Shown here in pieces: positions 23,946 to 36,475 of a stretch of DNA of 64,000 nucleotides. This stretch comes from Sclerurus mexicanus (lineage: Eukaryota; Chordata; Aves; Passeriformes; Furnariidae): NCBI GenBank assembly GCA_013396755.1, contig VWZF01001843.1, positions 310,001 through 374,000 on the forward strand. The letters are read 5' to 3'. Both the position numbers and the translations under genes were made by a program. The first letter of the stretch is position 1. Every line of letters begins with the position of its first letter. A model generated the notes under the pieces. That model made no database searches. It saw only the letters and a list, made by a program, of their open reading frames with translations, and was not told where the DNA came from.

Positions 23946-26900
23946 CACAGCTCAGTGCAGGAAGTCCTGGTCACGACTGTCAGGACTGGTCATGACTCCT
24001 GGCTGATGGAGACTGGACTTGGAGTTAAAAGCAGACTTCAGCTCAAAATTGCTTTATCCAGAAACTGTGATTTCTCCTCTCCCATGTAATTTCAGAATCT
24101 TTTGTATGGGAAGGTTGGGCTGCTTCTTCCCCTGCTGTTGTACAGGACCCTCCACAGCCTTTCAGGTGATGGACCCAAGGCTGTGAACCCCACAGCAATC
24201 CATTTTCCCAGAAGCACTGAAGAATTTTGGAGGTTTACTGGAATATCTTAATTTTGTATCTGTGAGGATCTTCTGAGTAATTCTATCGCTCTTTTTCCAC
24301 TTCTAAGCTAGCACTACGTTTTGATGACAGCCCATCTGGTACTTTGGATGTCTGCAGGTCACCCACTCCAGTGGATGTGTCATTTTGGCATTTCTGTGCC
24401 TCTGTCTGAACTTCCACATGCTCCATACACGCAGTCTCTTCTGCCCCTGCACTGTGTGCTCGCCTGCAGACGTGACCTGACTTTCTCGGCCGTCACAGTG
24501 GCTGTTTTCTTCTCTCCCATCCCGTTGTTAAATTTTACACAGCAACATTAATTCCTGCTGCTGAATACATGAGCTGTGACACCAGCATGGTGCAGTGTTC
24601 TCCTGAGCTACATTCCTATCCAGAAACGATTAAGTCTAAAACCACCCTGGCGGAATGACAGGTAATTTAGGAGCGCTATAGGGTGGGCCTTTGTATCTGT
24701 CTGGGATGAATACAGTTCCCGAGTTCCTCTCATCTGGCAGCTTTCCAAGAGCAAGCTGCAGTTTCAGTTATTCAGCCTATTTTGTTTTTACAACAGCATT
24801 TCAATACAAGTATTTAAAATAAAAATATACGATATCTCTCCAAACAGTCCACAGACTTAAAAGAGTCCATGGGCTTTCTTACTCTCTAAGGAGCTGTAGA
24901 TTTCCTGGAAAGTGATTTTTGTAATTTTTTTAGAGGCGTTAAAATGCAGATCAGGCTATTTGAGGACAGCAAGGAGATTCAGCTCAGGTTTAAAGAGACT
25001 GATCAACCTGATGTTGTTCTCTCTGCCAGTAAGGGAAAAACCATATTATACTTTCATACTCACATGAAATTCATCCTGGCTATACCTGGGAGTATATCAA
25101 AGATATTTGTTTCCATGGAATCAGAAAGTATTATTGTAAAGCACTCTTGGTTTTCAAATCTCTATAAAGAAGTCCCATGTGCTACTGTGTAAAGCCCTTT
25201 GGCCCTTGCAAAACTCTTTCTTTGGTGATTGAAATTAGAGAAATAATGGTACACATCAACTCTGCTTAGAGGAAGAGTAGCATTTTCTAATCCATTTAAC
25301 ACAATTTTATGGGTAATTCTCTTGGTGGTTTTTATTCCTTCTAGGTTTAACACACGCCGAGACATTAAATACTCAGAATTCACCTGAAAGCAAATTTCCA
25401 TTATCCCACCCTCCAGCAGATTCACCTTTGGAAAGTGTTTTGGAAAGCCATTAAAATATACCACATCTGGAGGGAGGCTGCCCTCCAGAAGGCACTGATG
25501 TGCTCATGCAACTAAGCCTGACATGGCTCATCCCACTCCCAAAATCTCACCTTCCAACTTGCATCTGGGGACAGGGACCAGGCAACCTGGGTCAGCTGAA
25601 CAACCTGTGCTGAAGTGACGTGGCCACTAGATGTCATTCCTTTTTCACTCAAACAGAAGGTAAAGAAGTATTTACCTGGCAGAAGAAGGTCTCCCCAGAC
25701 ACTCAGGAGCCGTGGCCCCCCCTGCTGCTGTGCTGTGAGGTCCCATGGCCCCACAGACACAAACCTCTCTGAGACTGGCAGCTTTCCATTGAGGACAATC
25801 CTGTCCTGGCAGGAGAAATGACCACACAGCCCACGACCTGTGTCAGATTTTTATGGCTCTTCATAAGTGTACGTCTCATACTGAAGGAGAAGTTTAATCA
25901 CAGCTTTACCAACACAAAGCATGGTGTGCTGTTACATCCACCCTGTCCTCACTGGAGCAGCAGCACAGCCTGCAGATTGATGCCCAGATCTGAAAACGTG
26001 CTGGGTTTCCTGTGACTCAGGAGGAATTCAGTGTCTTTCTTCTTCTGAGAATCCAGGTCCAAGTCAGTTGGTCAAAAAATGCTGGCAGTGTTTGGGAGCT
26101 GAGCAGCCCAGCTCCCCATGGTGATGGGAGGGAAGGACCCAACTCCACAGCATGGAACCAGTCTGGGTCCATGGGGGAATGAACTGGGCTCTGAATGACT
26201 TCCCTGAGTTCTGCTACATATCTGCAGTTTGCAAGGGTATAACTGATGGGAAACTTTAGTACTACATTAATAAATATTTAGATATCCTTTAAGAAGGAAT
26301 GAAAAGTCAGAATAATATAAATAATAAAAACATTCCTCCAAAGAGTCTCAGTGACTTGAGCACAATGCAGTTAGATTTTCTCTATTTGTAAAGATTTGGT
26401 GCTCCTTTAAGATACACCATTTAGTGCCCCTTGTTGACCCTCATATGAACACAGATGAGGGATGCACAAGGATTTCTCATTTATTAGCATCTAGACCTCT
26501 GTACTGATATCTAAATTACTATGCACATTTCAGATGTTCTACATCTATGGATTATTAAGGTTGGAATGAATCAGATCACATCATCTCACCTTCCAATTCT
26601 TAATTTTTACCTTAGCTGGGTCTACAAATTTGTCATTGCAATCTCTCTGCTTTTTCCCCTTGCCTCCCAGTAATACTTGGAGCTCATGAGAACAGAATAA
26701 AGACTGTGCTAATACAAGAAGAATCTTTAACTGATTAAGACCAGATGCACCGAAGAATGTCTACACGTTTACTGCCAGCACACACAAATCCATCTGTTAG
26801 AGCTATCAGGGAAATACAAATTTTACCAGTTACCTGTTACCATTTAGAGCACTTACTGCCTCCTTGAAATCATATCCGAGCTATAAAGCCCAAATACCTC

Positions 26901-27259
26901 TGACTGCTCAGGTTCTCACTCAGAAGTACTAATAACTCGGCTATGTCTGCAGCCAATTGCTGTGAAACAACTGCCTCCTCTCCGGTGCAATCAGCCATGG
27001 TCTGTTTGCCACGTTATTTCAGCCCCTTTAGTACCTCGGGGAAATCGGTCACCAAACACTTTGGCTGGTTCATGAATCAGTCTTCTTTTCCTTTTCCCTT
27101 TTTTCCTACCTTTGGCCCCCTGAAAGCCTTTGTGCCACAGTTATCCATCAAAGTTGCTTCTCTCTGCCCAGGCAGCCGAGAGAGACGGTGGATCTCAACG
27201 CCCATGAATTACAACCACGCTGTGTCCGTGCATTGCCGTGCTGACGGATGGATACTTAC

Positions 27260-27397
27260 AGTGCTGGTGGTGAATTCGGGCGGGTTGTCATTCACATCTG
27301 TCACCGTAATGATCGCTGTTGCCGTGTTTGAGAGACCATAGTTAAGATTTCCTTCCATATCCGTGGCTTGAACAATGACTATATACTGCTGAACTTT
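27260..27397 (-). CDS. CDH4: CDH4 (R-cadherin) exon B, end of EC2 and EC2-EC3 calcium linker (about exon 8)
   Basis: This exon is 46 codons, phase 0 at both ends, from Lys-Val-Gln-Gln-Tyr to Phe-Thr-Thr-Ser-Thr. The acceptor is a strong pyrimidine tract (TTTCTTTCTCTTCTCAG) and the donor is GTAAGTATCC, close to ideal. It contains ATDMEGN (residues 11-17), typical of the F-G region of a cadherin repeat. It also contains the linker TDVNDNPPEF (residues 33-42), whose DxNDN motif binds calcium between EC2 and EC3 and stiffens the ectodomain. The exon joins the LDRE of exon A directly to KVQQY, an order found in R- and N-cadherin. YGLSNTATAIITVTDVNDN is shared by both paralogues, while the Asn-Leu-Asn-Tyr before it favours CDH4 (N-cadherin has Asn-Pro-Thr-Tyr). 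I see no N-glycosylation sequon in this exon. Confidence 0.95.
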
Positions 27398-29887
27398 CTG
27401 AGAAGAGAAAGAAAAGGAAAAGATGAGAAACAAAAACGCACCCTGTAAAATGCCTTGGTTTATTTTCTGTATATAAGGGCGATCTTTATGGAGACTAAAA
27501 AGTTAATTGGGTTAAAAATGTTGGTAAAAAAAAAAGACAGATAAAATTTTCTACACATTAGAAAGGATTTTTGCACATATTGGTGGACATCACCGACGTT
27601 TAATGGGAAAATAAAAATCTCATGGGCAAAATTCCTTGCTTGAAACTGATGTGTTTATTAATTTTTAAGCATTTCAGCAAAATTAGCTTCTCTTTTCTGA
27701 AAACCAGTACAAGTTCTGTGAGTGTGTTCTCATTGAAAACATTGCTAAGAACATTATACCCCCAAAATTGACATCAATATCGCCCCGTGGCCCTTCAGCT
27801 CGTTCTCCTCACACAGTTTGATGCCCACAAAGCACTTTGATACTTAAAATGCTCTCCATGTTTCAATACTTAACACAGTCTTGGTAAATAAGGAGAATTT
27901 AAGTCCAGTATGGAAGAAAAAAATAATTCAATGCAAGAAACCAGAAGTTCAGTGGAACTAATTTAAATTCCCGAGCACCCCCTACAACACGGCTCTCAAA
28001 GAAACAGCCTCACAGAGCCAGCCATAAACATCACACAGTGAAGTTCTAAGAGATGCTGTACGTCAATGCAACTGGAAAATAAACCTGAATAAAACAGGAG
28101 AGGCCATCTGATCTTGCATGTGTATACATCTCCCTGGGATGTCTCTCTACTGGGGAATATCTGTCTGCACTGAGAAAAGTCCTCTAATCTGTAAAACTGT
28201 CCTCAACAATAAATTTCATTTGGATCTGTAGAATTTACTATTGATCTCGACACGTGTCTTGCTCACAGAGCGCTTCACAGGCAGATGGGAAAGCTAAACT
28301 CCTCTCCTGAAATACGGGCAAAGGGATTGCACCCAGAAGCAGGGAGGGATCCAGCCAAAATCAAAAGGTGTGTAACCCAAGTGGAGGCACAACTTTGTGC
28401 AGGAAAAGCTTTTTGTAAAGTCAAGTGGAGCAACTGGTGCAAGGAGAGACCAGCCGCATGCTGGACTGCTCCTGCTCTCAGGGCTGCCCCTTGCAGGTGC
28501 TGATGCTACAGAGTGTTTAAAATGTCAAATGTCCTCTGAAATTTCAAAAGGCAAGAATTAGGTCAATTAGGTCTCTCTATTCCCATATAAACATTCTCCA
28601 AGTGCTGTAATTGGCTCAATTCTTTTATTCTTCTGAGTTGCCAGAATAAGAGATCTGAATTTTAGGTTTGTCTTGATTTCAGAACTTTTAATTGACCTGC
28701 TAAATTGACAAGACATCACACTCAGGGATCCATCAGCACCTTGCAACCGGAATATATTATGGAAATGCACTTTCATTATCTCTTCCTACCTTGTATAATA
28801 AAACAAGAGGGAGAAACTGTTGTTAGCCCTTGTTTTGTCTCATGCAAGAAGGTGCTGTTCATTACTCCATTTGTAAAGCACTGGGTAAAGCTGAAATGTC
28901 CTTATTAGAGCATGTGATGTCTATTTCATATTTAGCTTTTCCTTCCTTATTCTCTTTTATAGACAGCTTGGGAGGCTGATGGAAGTATTCCCTAACAAGC
29001 CAAATACTTGTGAGCCAAATTAGGTTTAAACCACATAAGGGGGGAAGATATTTAAAAAAAATAGCAGCAATCAGACTCCACAAAAATTAGAAAAACATGC
29101 TGGAGTGCCACATGAGAGGCCCATTTCAACCGTGCATTTCAGTGGAAAAGCCACTTCTAATGTTCATGGCTGCAGGGAGAGAGACCTGTAATCCACAGCG
29201 TGGCCGACACAGGTTATTGTCAAAGCCTCAGTGCTTTGCACAACTGCAAGAAAGAAATGTTCCTTCTTTTCCATCAGCTGAGAGGGTGATGGAACAATTT
29301 CCAGTTCTTAACCCGGGGTTTCACTGTTTTCCTGTGTTTGCAGAGTGACTTTTCCCCATCTCCCAGGTCCCGCTCCCATGTGTGCCCATCGGTGAGTCCC
29401 CAGTGAGGGCACATCAAAGGCAGCTCTGCTCGAGTCAAAAGCAATTCCAAAACCTGTGATTGTGCTATGCAAACTTTAATCTGAACTCTGAGAACACACC
29501 ACAGACCTTGGGTAAGGTCACGTTCTGTCTGCACCGCATTTATTTGTAGCAGGACCAGCCTGCACAACTCCCATGCCTTCCAGCTCCTCTCAGCTGGTTT
29601 TATGCACTGCTCAGCCAATGGTTCCCTTGGAAAATGAATCCTCTCAAGAGAGGGCAAGGTACTAGAAAGTCTCATTTAAGAGTTTGGTTTACTTCACCAT
29701 TTTACTCCTTATCAAATTACACACACTGATGGCCTGTGCATGTGTGTCCTCACAGACCTTGGGTTTACAACAAAGTTGTTTCATTTAACAAAGTGCCATC
29801 CACTGAGCTCTGTAGCACAAAAAACCCCCATACAAATTCAGAACACTGAATTAAAGAAGTTTAAATGAAAGGTGATATCAATCAGAT

Positions 29888-30035
29888 CATACAATGTACT
29901 ACTGAAACACTTAGGTTGGAAAAGACCTTTAAGAGCATCAAGTCCAGTCATAAAGCCAACAGTGACAGGTCCACCAAATGGAAATAGTCTCAGATCTGAC
30001 CAACCTTTAGCCACATGGTTTCCATCCACATCCAG
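29888..30035 (-). mobile_element. CR1 LINE, 3' end fragment
   Basis: The plus strand shows TTAGGTTGGAAAAGACCTTT, then AAGAGCATCAAGTCCAGTC, then a GTCCACCAAATGG stretch and a CCACATGGTTTCCATCCAC stretch. This is the complement of the CR1 3' untranslated end of the AAAGACCTTTAAGATCATC type. The terminal octamers are decayed (ATCATACAATG). It is non-coding and 5'-truncated. Confidence 0.82.
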
Positions 30036-30774
30036 TTCCATCTGAAAGGCTCCAGCACCACGGCCATATGAGGGTGCTCCTTTCAAATACCCGGTTTTAG
30101 TTTAGAACTAGTTCAATCTCCAGTGAGATTGGCCCCAGCAGATAACAAATTACTGACTTCTTTGTTTTTCTGTAGCTAATCTTTTTGCTTTTGTGCATTA
30201 AGCTGATTTTATTGAACTATTCAATCAATTTCAATTTCAGCATGTCCTTCCAATTTGTCACATCATCTCCAGGGGCATCTTAGTTTGTTGTCCTAATAGT
30301 ATTATTATTGTTACGACTATTAAAAAAAAGGCAGCCTCATGCCCCCAAGCACGAGAGACATTTTCTCGATGGCATTTTGATAATACAGAATAATTCTCCT
30401 ATTCTCTTTCTTTACAAAAAAAAAAAAGTCATTTTAAACAGCACAGGGCAAAAACTATAGCATAGAGGTAAACCAAAATGGTCCTAACATTTACTATGCT
30501 TGCTCTGATGGTGATGCTGTGAACTAAGGAAATGAGCCTCTGTCCCAAGGGGTTCTAGGCTAAAAACCCAGCCCCACTGAAGGCCCAGGGGAGGTCCCAT
30601 GGCCAGTATTTTTAATAAATCTAACAAATCTAACAAATAGTCATGCTACAGCAAAGTAAATGTGCTGTTTCTACTTAAACCAAGGAAAAAAAAAAATCCT
30701 CATCTTGGTAAGTGCAGAGCTTTTAGTCTGACCTAAAACCCAAGAAGGACTCTTGAAGGAAAAAATTATGAAGG

Positions 30775-31615
30775 AAGGAATAATTAAAGGAACTGTGGCA
30801 GATCTAACCTGTCTGCTCTTCTGTCAATCATCTGATACAGTGCCTCAAAGAAATACATCAGCTACACTACAGAAGATGGGAATTAGTTGAAGACATTGGT
30901 TACACTGGTTAATGGGAAGTTGGTCAAGGGCTTAGTTAAAAAGGTAGCAGTGCCTTGTACAGGAGGAATGCCAGCTTGGAAGAAGGGTAACCTGACAATT
31001 AGGTAACAGAAAGAAGATGTGATTGAATAGCACAAAATACAGGATAATGCAGCAAGGGGCCAATAACTAAACTTTTCTGGAAGCTGGTTTATTGGACACG
31101 AGGACGGAGAACTATCACCATGTCCCACCAGCTCCCTGTTGCCGAGCAAGGCACAAACGCCGTCGGCAAACTCTCTGTGTGCAGCATTAGCATTGCAGAT
31201 ATGGCAACACTAGTGCCCTGTGCCAAGCTCTGACGGCTCATCGGGATGCTGGGCACAATCCAGGTCCCTCTAGTCACTGCTGAGCAATCCAGATCCAACC
31301 AGGTGCTGGCAGTGAAGAGCCCATCACCGGAGAAGAGCCTAGAAGAGCTTGGCGTGTTTAGTCTAGCAAAATGAAGGCTGATAGCAGATATGATTACTGT
31401 CTATAAATACATCAGGAGGATAAACACTAGGAAGGCAAAGAAGCAATTTAAACTAAAGGACAATGTTGACACAGGAACAAATGGGTATAAACTGGCCATG
31501 AATAAATTTAGGCTGGAAATTAGTAGGTCCTTCAGCACTAAAGGAGAGAGATGCTGGAGCAATCTAATACAGGGTCTGGGGAGCAAAACCATTCAAAATA
31601 ATGTATTAAATTAAG
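30775..31615 (+). mobile_element. Ancient amniote-type CR1 LINE, decayed ORF2 fragment
   Basis: The clearest part is 31340-31540. It carries GGCGTGTTTAGTCTAGCAAA, GATATGATTACTGTCTATAA, ATACATCAGGAGGATAAACA, ACAAATGGGTATAAACTGGC and TTTAGGCTGGAAATTAGTAG in order. These match the end of the CR1 reverse transcriptase frame known from turtle and crocodilian elements. Upstream, GATACAGTGCCTCA near 30834 corresponds to the segment after the catalytic YxDD-containing domain start (a Phe-Asp-Thr-Val-type stretch), and 30977-31000 and 31200-31280 also align in order. Several internal segments are missing or scrambled and all frames are broken. It is a fossil, older than the avian CR1 tails elsewhere in the window. 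Start and end are approximate. Confidence 0.75.
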
Positions 31616-32847
31616 GCTAAATCCCTTTTGGCCTAGGTAAAAATCATGACAAATTGAGCTAAAGGAGAAGGCAGATCTCTCAGCATTCTCTGTGTACAAA
31701 CAACTTCCTAAAAACAAAAAGAAGAAAACCCCTTTCGGTCCAAATACCAAAACATGTTTGTGTAAAAATGGTTTAAGACCTAACAGTGACTGATATCACT
31801 GAAGCAACCCACTCCATTGGCAGACACAAAGGAACAGGTGCCCCAAACAAAATTACAGTTATTGCAAGTGGCTCTTCCCATCAAGACAGAGTCTGGCAGG
31901 AAAGGAACCATCTCAAATCCTGGCTGAGCAGAGCATGGTCTTACTGAGACAAGTTAAAAACAAAAGTAAATCATATTCAGAGACAAAGCTGAAAAGAACA
32001 AAGTATTTAAAATGATGTCCTAGCAATGAAGTGCTACCTGCGATCCCAGTTTTCCAATGTACATGCACAGAGCCTGAGAAATAGGGCTATTCCTGGTTTA
32101 CACATGCAATTATTATACACCACACACGAGCTGAGTAACTGTGCACAGCAAAGTCCAGAAATGCAGTAATTATGTGATTAAATTAATATGCATTATGGAC
32201 AAAGGGTTTGCAAAATTAGGACCTACATTTTCAAAGCTCTGTACAAATATTGTCCAATTAATTACCCCTTCCTGAGAAATGTATGACGAGCTAATTTTGG
32301 CATCACGTCTGGTAAAGCAAATAAGGTTACCAGGATGTAGGATGTATTAGTAGGAATCTAATGGTGAAGGAGGTAGAAAATCTAAATCCTATTTCCTCCT
32401 GTGGTTATCCTCACATCTTCTGTTTATCTACGTGTTTTTTCATCTCCCCTTAATTTTGCAAAACAGATGAGAAGGATATGAGATGTTCTTCTGATTTGTT
32501 TTCCAAATAATTTCTTCACATGGTAGTGAAGTCTTGATGTTCGCTTTTTTGGGTACCAGATAGTTGATGGTGTACATACCATTAACACCACACCAGTCAG
32601 GAAAGCCAATTTAAAAACAAACAAACAAACTCCCCCGAACATTCATTTGATTCTAGCAGAAATACTAACTAGCCACCATTTACAGAAAGCTCACAGGCAG
32701 ACCTTTTAAAGCACTTATCCCTTAATACTCCCTACTTAGCCACGGCTAATTCCCAACACAGATTTCCAGCACAAAGCCCTAATCTGGAAGCTCTGGGAAG
32801 AAGACGGCTTGCACAGAACACCCAGAGCACCCAGTATCTTTCACAGA

Positions 32848-32863
32848 GGTGGTGGTGGTGGTG
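32848..32863 (+). repeat. (GGT)n microsatellite, about 5 units
   Basis: A perfect GGT run (GGTGGTGGTGGTGGTG) in unique intronic sequence. Confidence 0.9.
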
Positions 32864-35800
32864 AGTAGCTCCATCCCTGTGCCAGAGTTGAGCAGAGTCT
32901 TTGACACACCTTGACCTTTTCATTTCTCACACACAACGCAGCATCACACCACGTCTGCAGCATCCTTGGCAAACATCAAACCCTGGCCCTGTGAATTGTA
33001 ATGCACAGGTTGCTGCCTGAGCTAAACAGATGCAATTTTGCTCCATCTCAACCTCACTCTCAACCAGTCACTACTACCAGAGGTGGTCATGCTTCTGATG
33101 AGACACGTGTAAAACACGGGAGGGGACCCAGCTTTTAAAATGAACTGGGCTACTTGGCACTGCACAGCCATGGACAGTGAAGAAACAGCCAGGTTTATTT
33201 TCTCCACTTGGCTGGGGTTATATTGGCTTTTCCTCCAGCACAGCACTGTGTTCCCCATCCACAAACCTCTGGGGTATTTGATTTTATGAGCTGCTTGTGA
33301 TTACAGAGCCCCCAAACTATCTCTGTCCAGCAAGGCACAGTTTAGTCCCCTGGGAACAGCAGTGTGTCCATCAAGCTGCCTCTCCTCCTCAGCAAAGGTG
33401 TTGTTGTGAACACCCTGGCTACTCAGATCCATGTATTCCTGTATTCCTGAACCTGCCCATCACCCAGCTGTCAACAAATGCCTCTGTCTCAGGAAAAGCC
33501 TCATCCCACCACCCACAGCTCTCCCGCTCATGCTCCGGAGAACACTCCCACATACTGAACTGGGCTTTAGGGAGGCAGGGAGGGGTGACGTCTGGTGCCA
33601 ACTCCCCACAGGGCAGAGCATTTCTGCCAGCAGTACTGAGCCTGCCCGACTCCAGAAAAGGGAAGCATTTATCCAGGAGTCATTTTGTTGGCATGGCCAG
33701 TGCCTGTTCTGACTCAGTGGCCGGAGCACCCACATCTCCAGTCTGGAGGAGCTGTTACACGCACCTTCAGAAACCAGCCTAACACTGTTGTTTTGGTTTT
33801 TTGTTTTGGATTTTTTTTTTGGAGACAAATGAAGGTTCAAGGGCCATAAGTCAACCTCAGGATTCTCATTTGGCACTACAGCTATGCTGACATCCACCTT
33901 TAATAGCTTTCTCCTGGCAGCCTGATTAACAACCAGCAACTAAAATTCTTAACACTTTCCCTCTCAGCACCAGAGACCTGTAACCTGTGGGAACTCACAC
34001 CTTATACAACTCATTCACTCTTAAGCTACAGCACTTTAAGACAGTATATTAATGTGTTACAATTTACACCTTTTAACCCATTTGGAACCGCTAGACATGC
34101 CATCAACTTTTCCAGTTTCTCCCAGGGTGGGTGTTGAGTCTCCCATATAGATGTAAATGGGAGCTGCTCCAGCTTGGTAGCTATTTTCTCTTTTCTGTGG
34201 CAGCTTCTGAAAGCCAAACAGCTTCAGGTGGTGGGTACAACACTCAGCAACAGCGAGCTGAGCTTTCCTATGAAAGCATGAGGAAGTGCTTTAAAAGTTA
34301 CCTGAAAGAAAGCGAATATGATCTTTTTATCACACAGAGGTTATAACATCAAAGAACGCCAGAAAGCCTTTCAGGAGTCTACTCTGTTTGGCCTTTTAGT
34401 AGCATGAGACCAAACAGTTCAGTGACTGTTGCCCCTGGCTGCCTTTTCTTGTGTTATTCAGACAGTGGAAGTGGTGAAGTGGAAACCGATCCAAAGGACG
34501 CACTAGGTACAGAGCAGACCCCAGCAGGCATCCCGAAAGCCTTCCAGCATCCTGGCCACATCTCCCTGGAGCCTCCTGAACAGCAGAGATGTGAACCAAA
34601 CAGAATTGCTCATCCACCTCACCCCATGGTGAGAACCAGGACGCTGCTGAGCAGCCAGATCCAGGGGCAGGGCTTTTGACTGAGCATCTCAGCTCAGAAA
34701 GGGATCTGCCAGTTGTCAGGGATACACAGGGAAGCTCAGAAATAGAAACTCCAAGCATTAAAAAGGCCTGAAACAAAACCAGAAAAAAAAACCCCAAAAC
34801 CAGCAGACAAATAACTGAAAATGGTAACACAGACTGAGGATTCTGATGGATCATTTCAATGATTTTCTTAACAATGCCTGGTTTCAGCAATACTGTGCGT
34901 AGGAAGGGCTGTATTAAAATGGAACAGAGGTGCTTTGAGTGCAATATGCTGCAACCACATTTATCTGATAAATACATACTTTTGAGTTTTACCCCTGAGG
35001 GATTAGACACCGAGCCTGGGCTACCAAGGCTTTGAATAAACACCCAAGCTGAAACTCCACTGTGGTGGAACACTGTGGAATATCAGTGCAGCAACTTCTC
35101 CTCAAAGAAAGGGACCTACAGGAAAATAAGAAAATACATCCACCAAAACAGTCAAGCGACCCAAAGACACCTTGCAGAGGGTTTGCCAGGCTCTGACCTG
35201 CTGGGCACCACTGATGGCAGCAGGCACGCTTTGAAGTGTGCTGGGGACGAGGTTAATAGCAAGGTAGGGGGTGTTATTAACCCGATACTTGTTCTACATT
35301 TCAAGTTGCAGAGGGTGGGCCTCAGAGGTCACAACAGTTTTTACCTGATATTTGAGCACAGACATTTGTCAAAACTTGAATGTATTTGCTTAAAAAGATC
35401 TTTTAAGCCCAAGGACTGTTTCTCATATCTGAAATAGTACTTTAAAATTGTCCTCATTCTTTAAAGCTCCTCCAGAATGTAAGCGGTACCTCTATATTTA
35501 AGACTGTGACAGTATTTTCCAGTTTGGGGAAGTTTTATAACATGAACATAACATTTGTTGGGAATTTTTATTTTATTTTATTTTTTTCACTGAGCCTTGA
35601 CAAATAAGACACCAAGCCTGGAGCAAACAGAAAATAAGGACTGGGCTGTTTTCAGAAGATAAGTGTAAAAAGAACACCCCCACCAAAAAGAGACCAGTGT
35701 TCTGCAGCATTTCTATACTAGTCTTGAAATGCTTTATACACCAATGTACCACTGAGGGACCTGATGTATTTCCACATCTCAAGGAGCCCCAGCTGGGTTG

Positions 35801-36354
35801 GGCACAGTCTATTGAAGCTATTCAGGTGCTATGAGCTGACTTCAAAATTATAATCAGAATTATTATCAAAACTGTTCTCAGAAACTCTGTTGTAACAGTG
35901 TATCTGTCCTGTTAATAATAATGCCCCAATAATTAATGTTAATAGTCTGTCCTTGGATAATATCAACTTTCCTGTTTAGAAAGACTGTCAGCTAATGAGC
36001 TTCTCATATGGTTTGCTCATTTAATGTCAACGTTAGAATCACAGAATCATTAGAAATGGGTTACATTTTTCTCTTCAGTGATCCAAACTACAGATGAGAC
36101 GTAAGTCCACAAGGAAGCAGGAGAGAAAGAAGGAAAATGAATTACATGCTTCTGACAGTCATGCAAGGGGGTGGCAGTGAGCAGGTATGAGCTACAGATA
36201 AATTTCATTAAAAAAAAGGGATATGATGAGTGTCTTGGATAACATATTTTGATTCTGACTGTAGCCACTGTGCCAAAACAGAGGAGGGTTGTGATTAAGG
36301 CTGCAGGTTGCAACTTGAAAGATCTGGATTTCTCCAGCATTTTCCCCAACCCTC

Positions 36355-36475
36355 CCCAAGTGACCTTTAATAAGTCATTTAATTTTTCCACGCCTCAAAG
36401 AAATTGAAAATAACACTTCAAAATGAAATTAAAACTCTTTCTTATCTCACAGTGATATCATGAGAATAAAAATCC
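36355..36475 (+). mobile_element. MIR-like SINE relic
   Basis: The segment reads CAAGTGACCTTTAATAAGTC, ATTTAATTTTTCCACGCCTC, AAAGAAATTGAAAATAACAC, then CTTATCTCACAGTGATATCA and TGAGAATAAA. It parallels the MIR sense consensus over its whole 3' half: TGACCTTGGGCAAGTCACTT, AACCTCTCTGTGCCTCAG, the GTAAAATGGGGATAATA block, the TACCTCACAGGGTTGTTG block and TGAGGATTAAA. It is the longest MIR match here. Confidence 0.65.

Larger units (their letters stand above)
8320..27259 (-). other. CDH4: CDH4 intron between exons B and C (18,940 bases)
   Basis: The borders are GTAAGT at 27259 and TTGCAG at 8320, minus strand, phase 0. Contents seen: a possible MIR relic near 14815-14880, a 23-bp direct dimer at 15916-15961, a CR1 tail near 16197-16310, a CpG-dense patch at 17881-18060, a 23-base T run at 18286-18308, an old CR1 piece near 21520-21650 and a five-unit 16-bp tandem repeat at 22141-22220. 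A+T-rich, homeobox-motif-rich blocks lie near 12120-12500, 18440-18760 and 22620-22930. No further cadherin exon is present, and the phases of exons B and C require none. Confidence 0.9.

Noticed and set aside
34396..35073. Longest intronic open frame (225 codons, minus strand)
   Set aside because: It has no recognisable domain, odd composition, and no splice or promoter context. A frame of this length is expected occasionally by chance in 64 kb read six ways.
36034..36062. CR1 terminal octamers (AGAATCACAGAATCATTAG)
   Set aside because: It resembles the complement of the CR1 end, but the adjoining GGTTGGAAGG segment is absent, so the match is too short to support.
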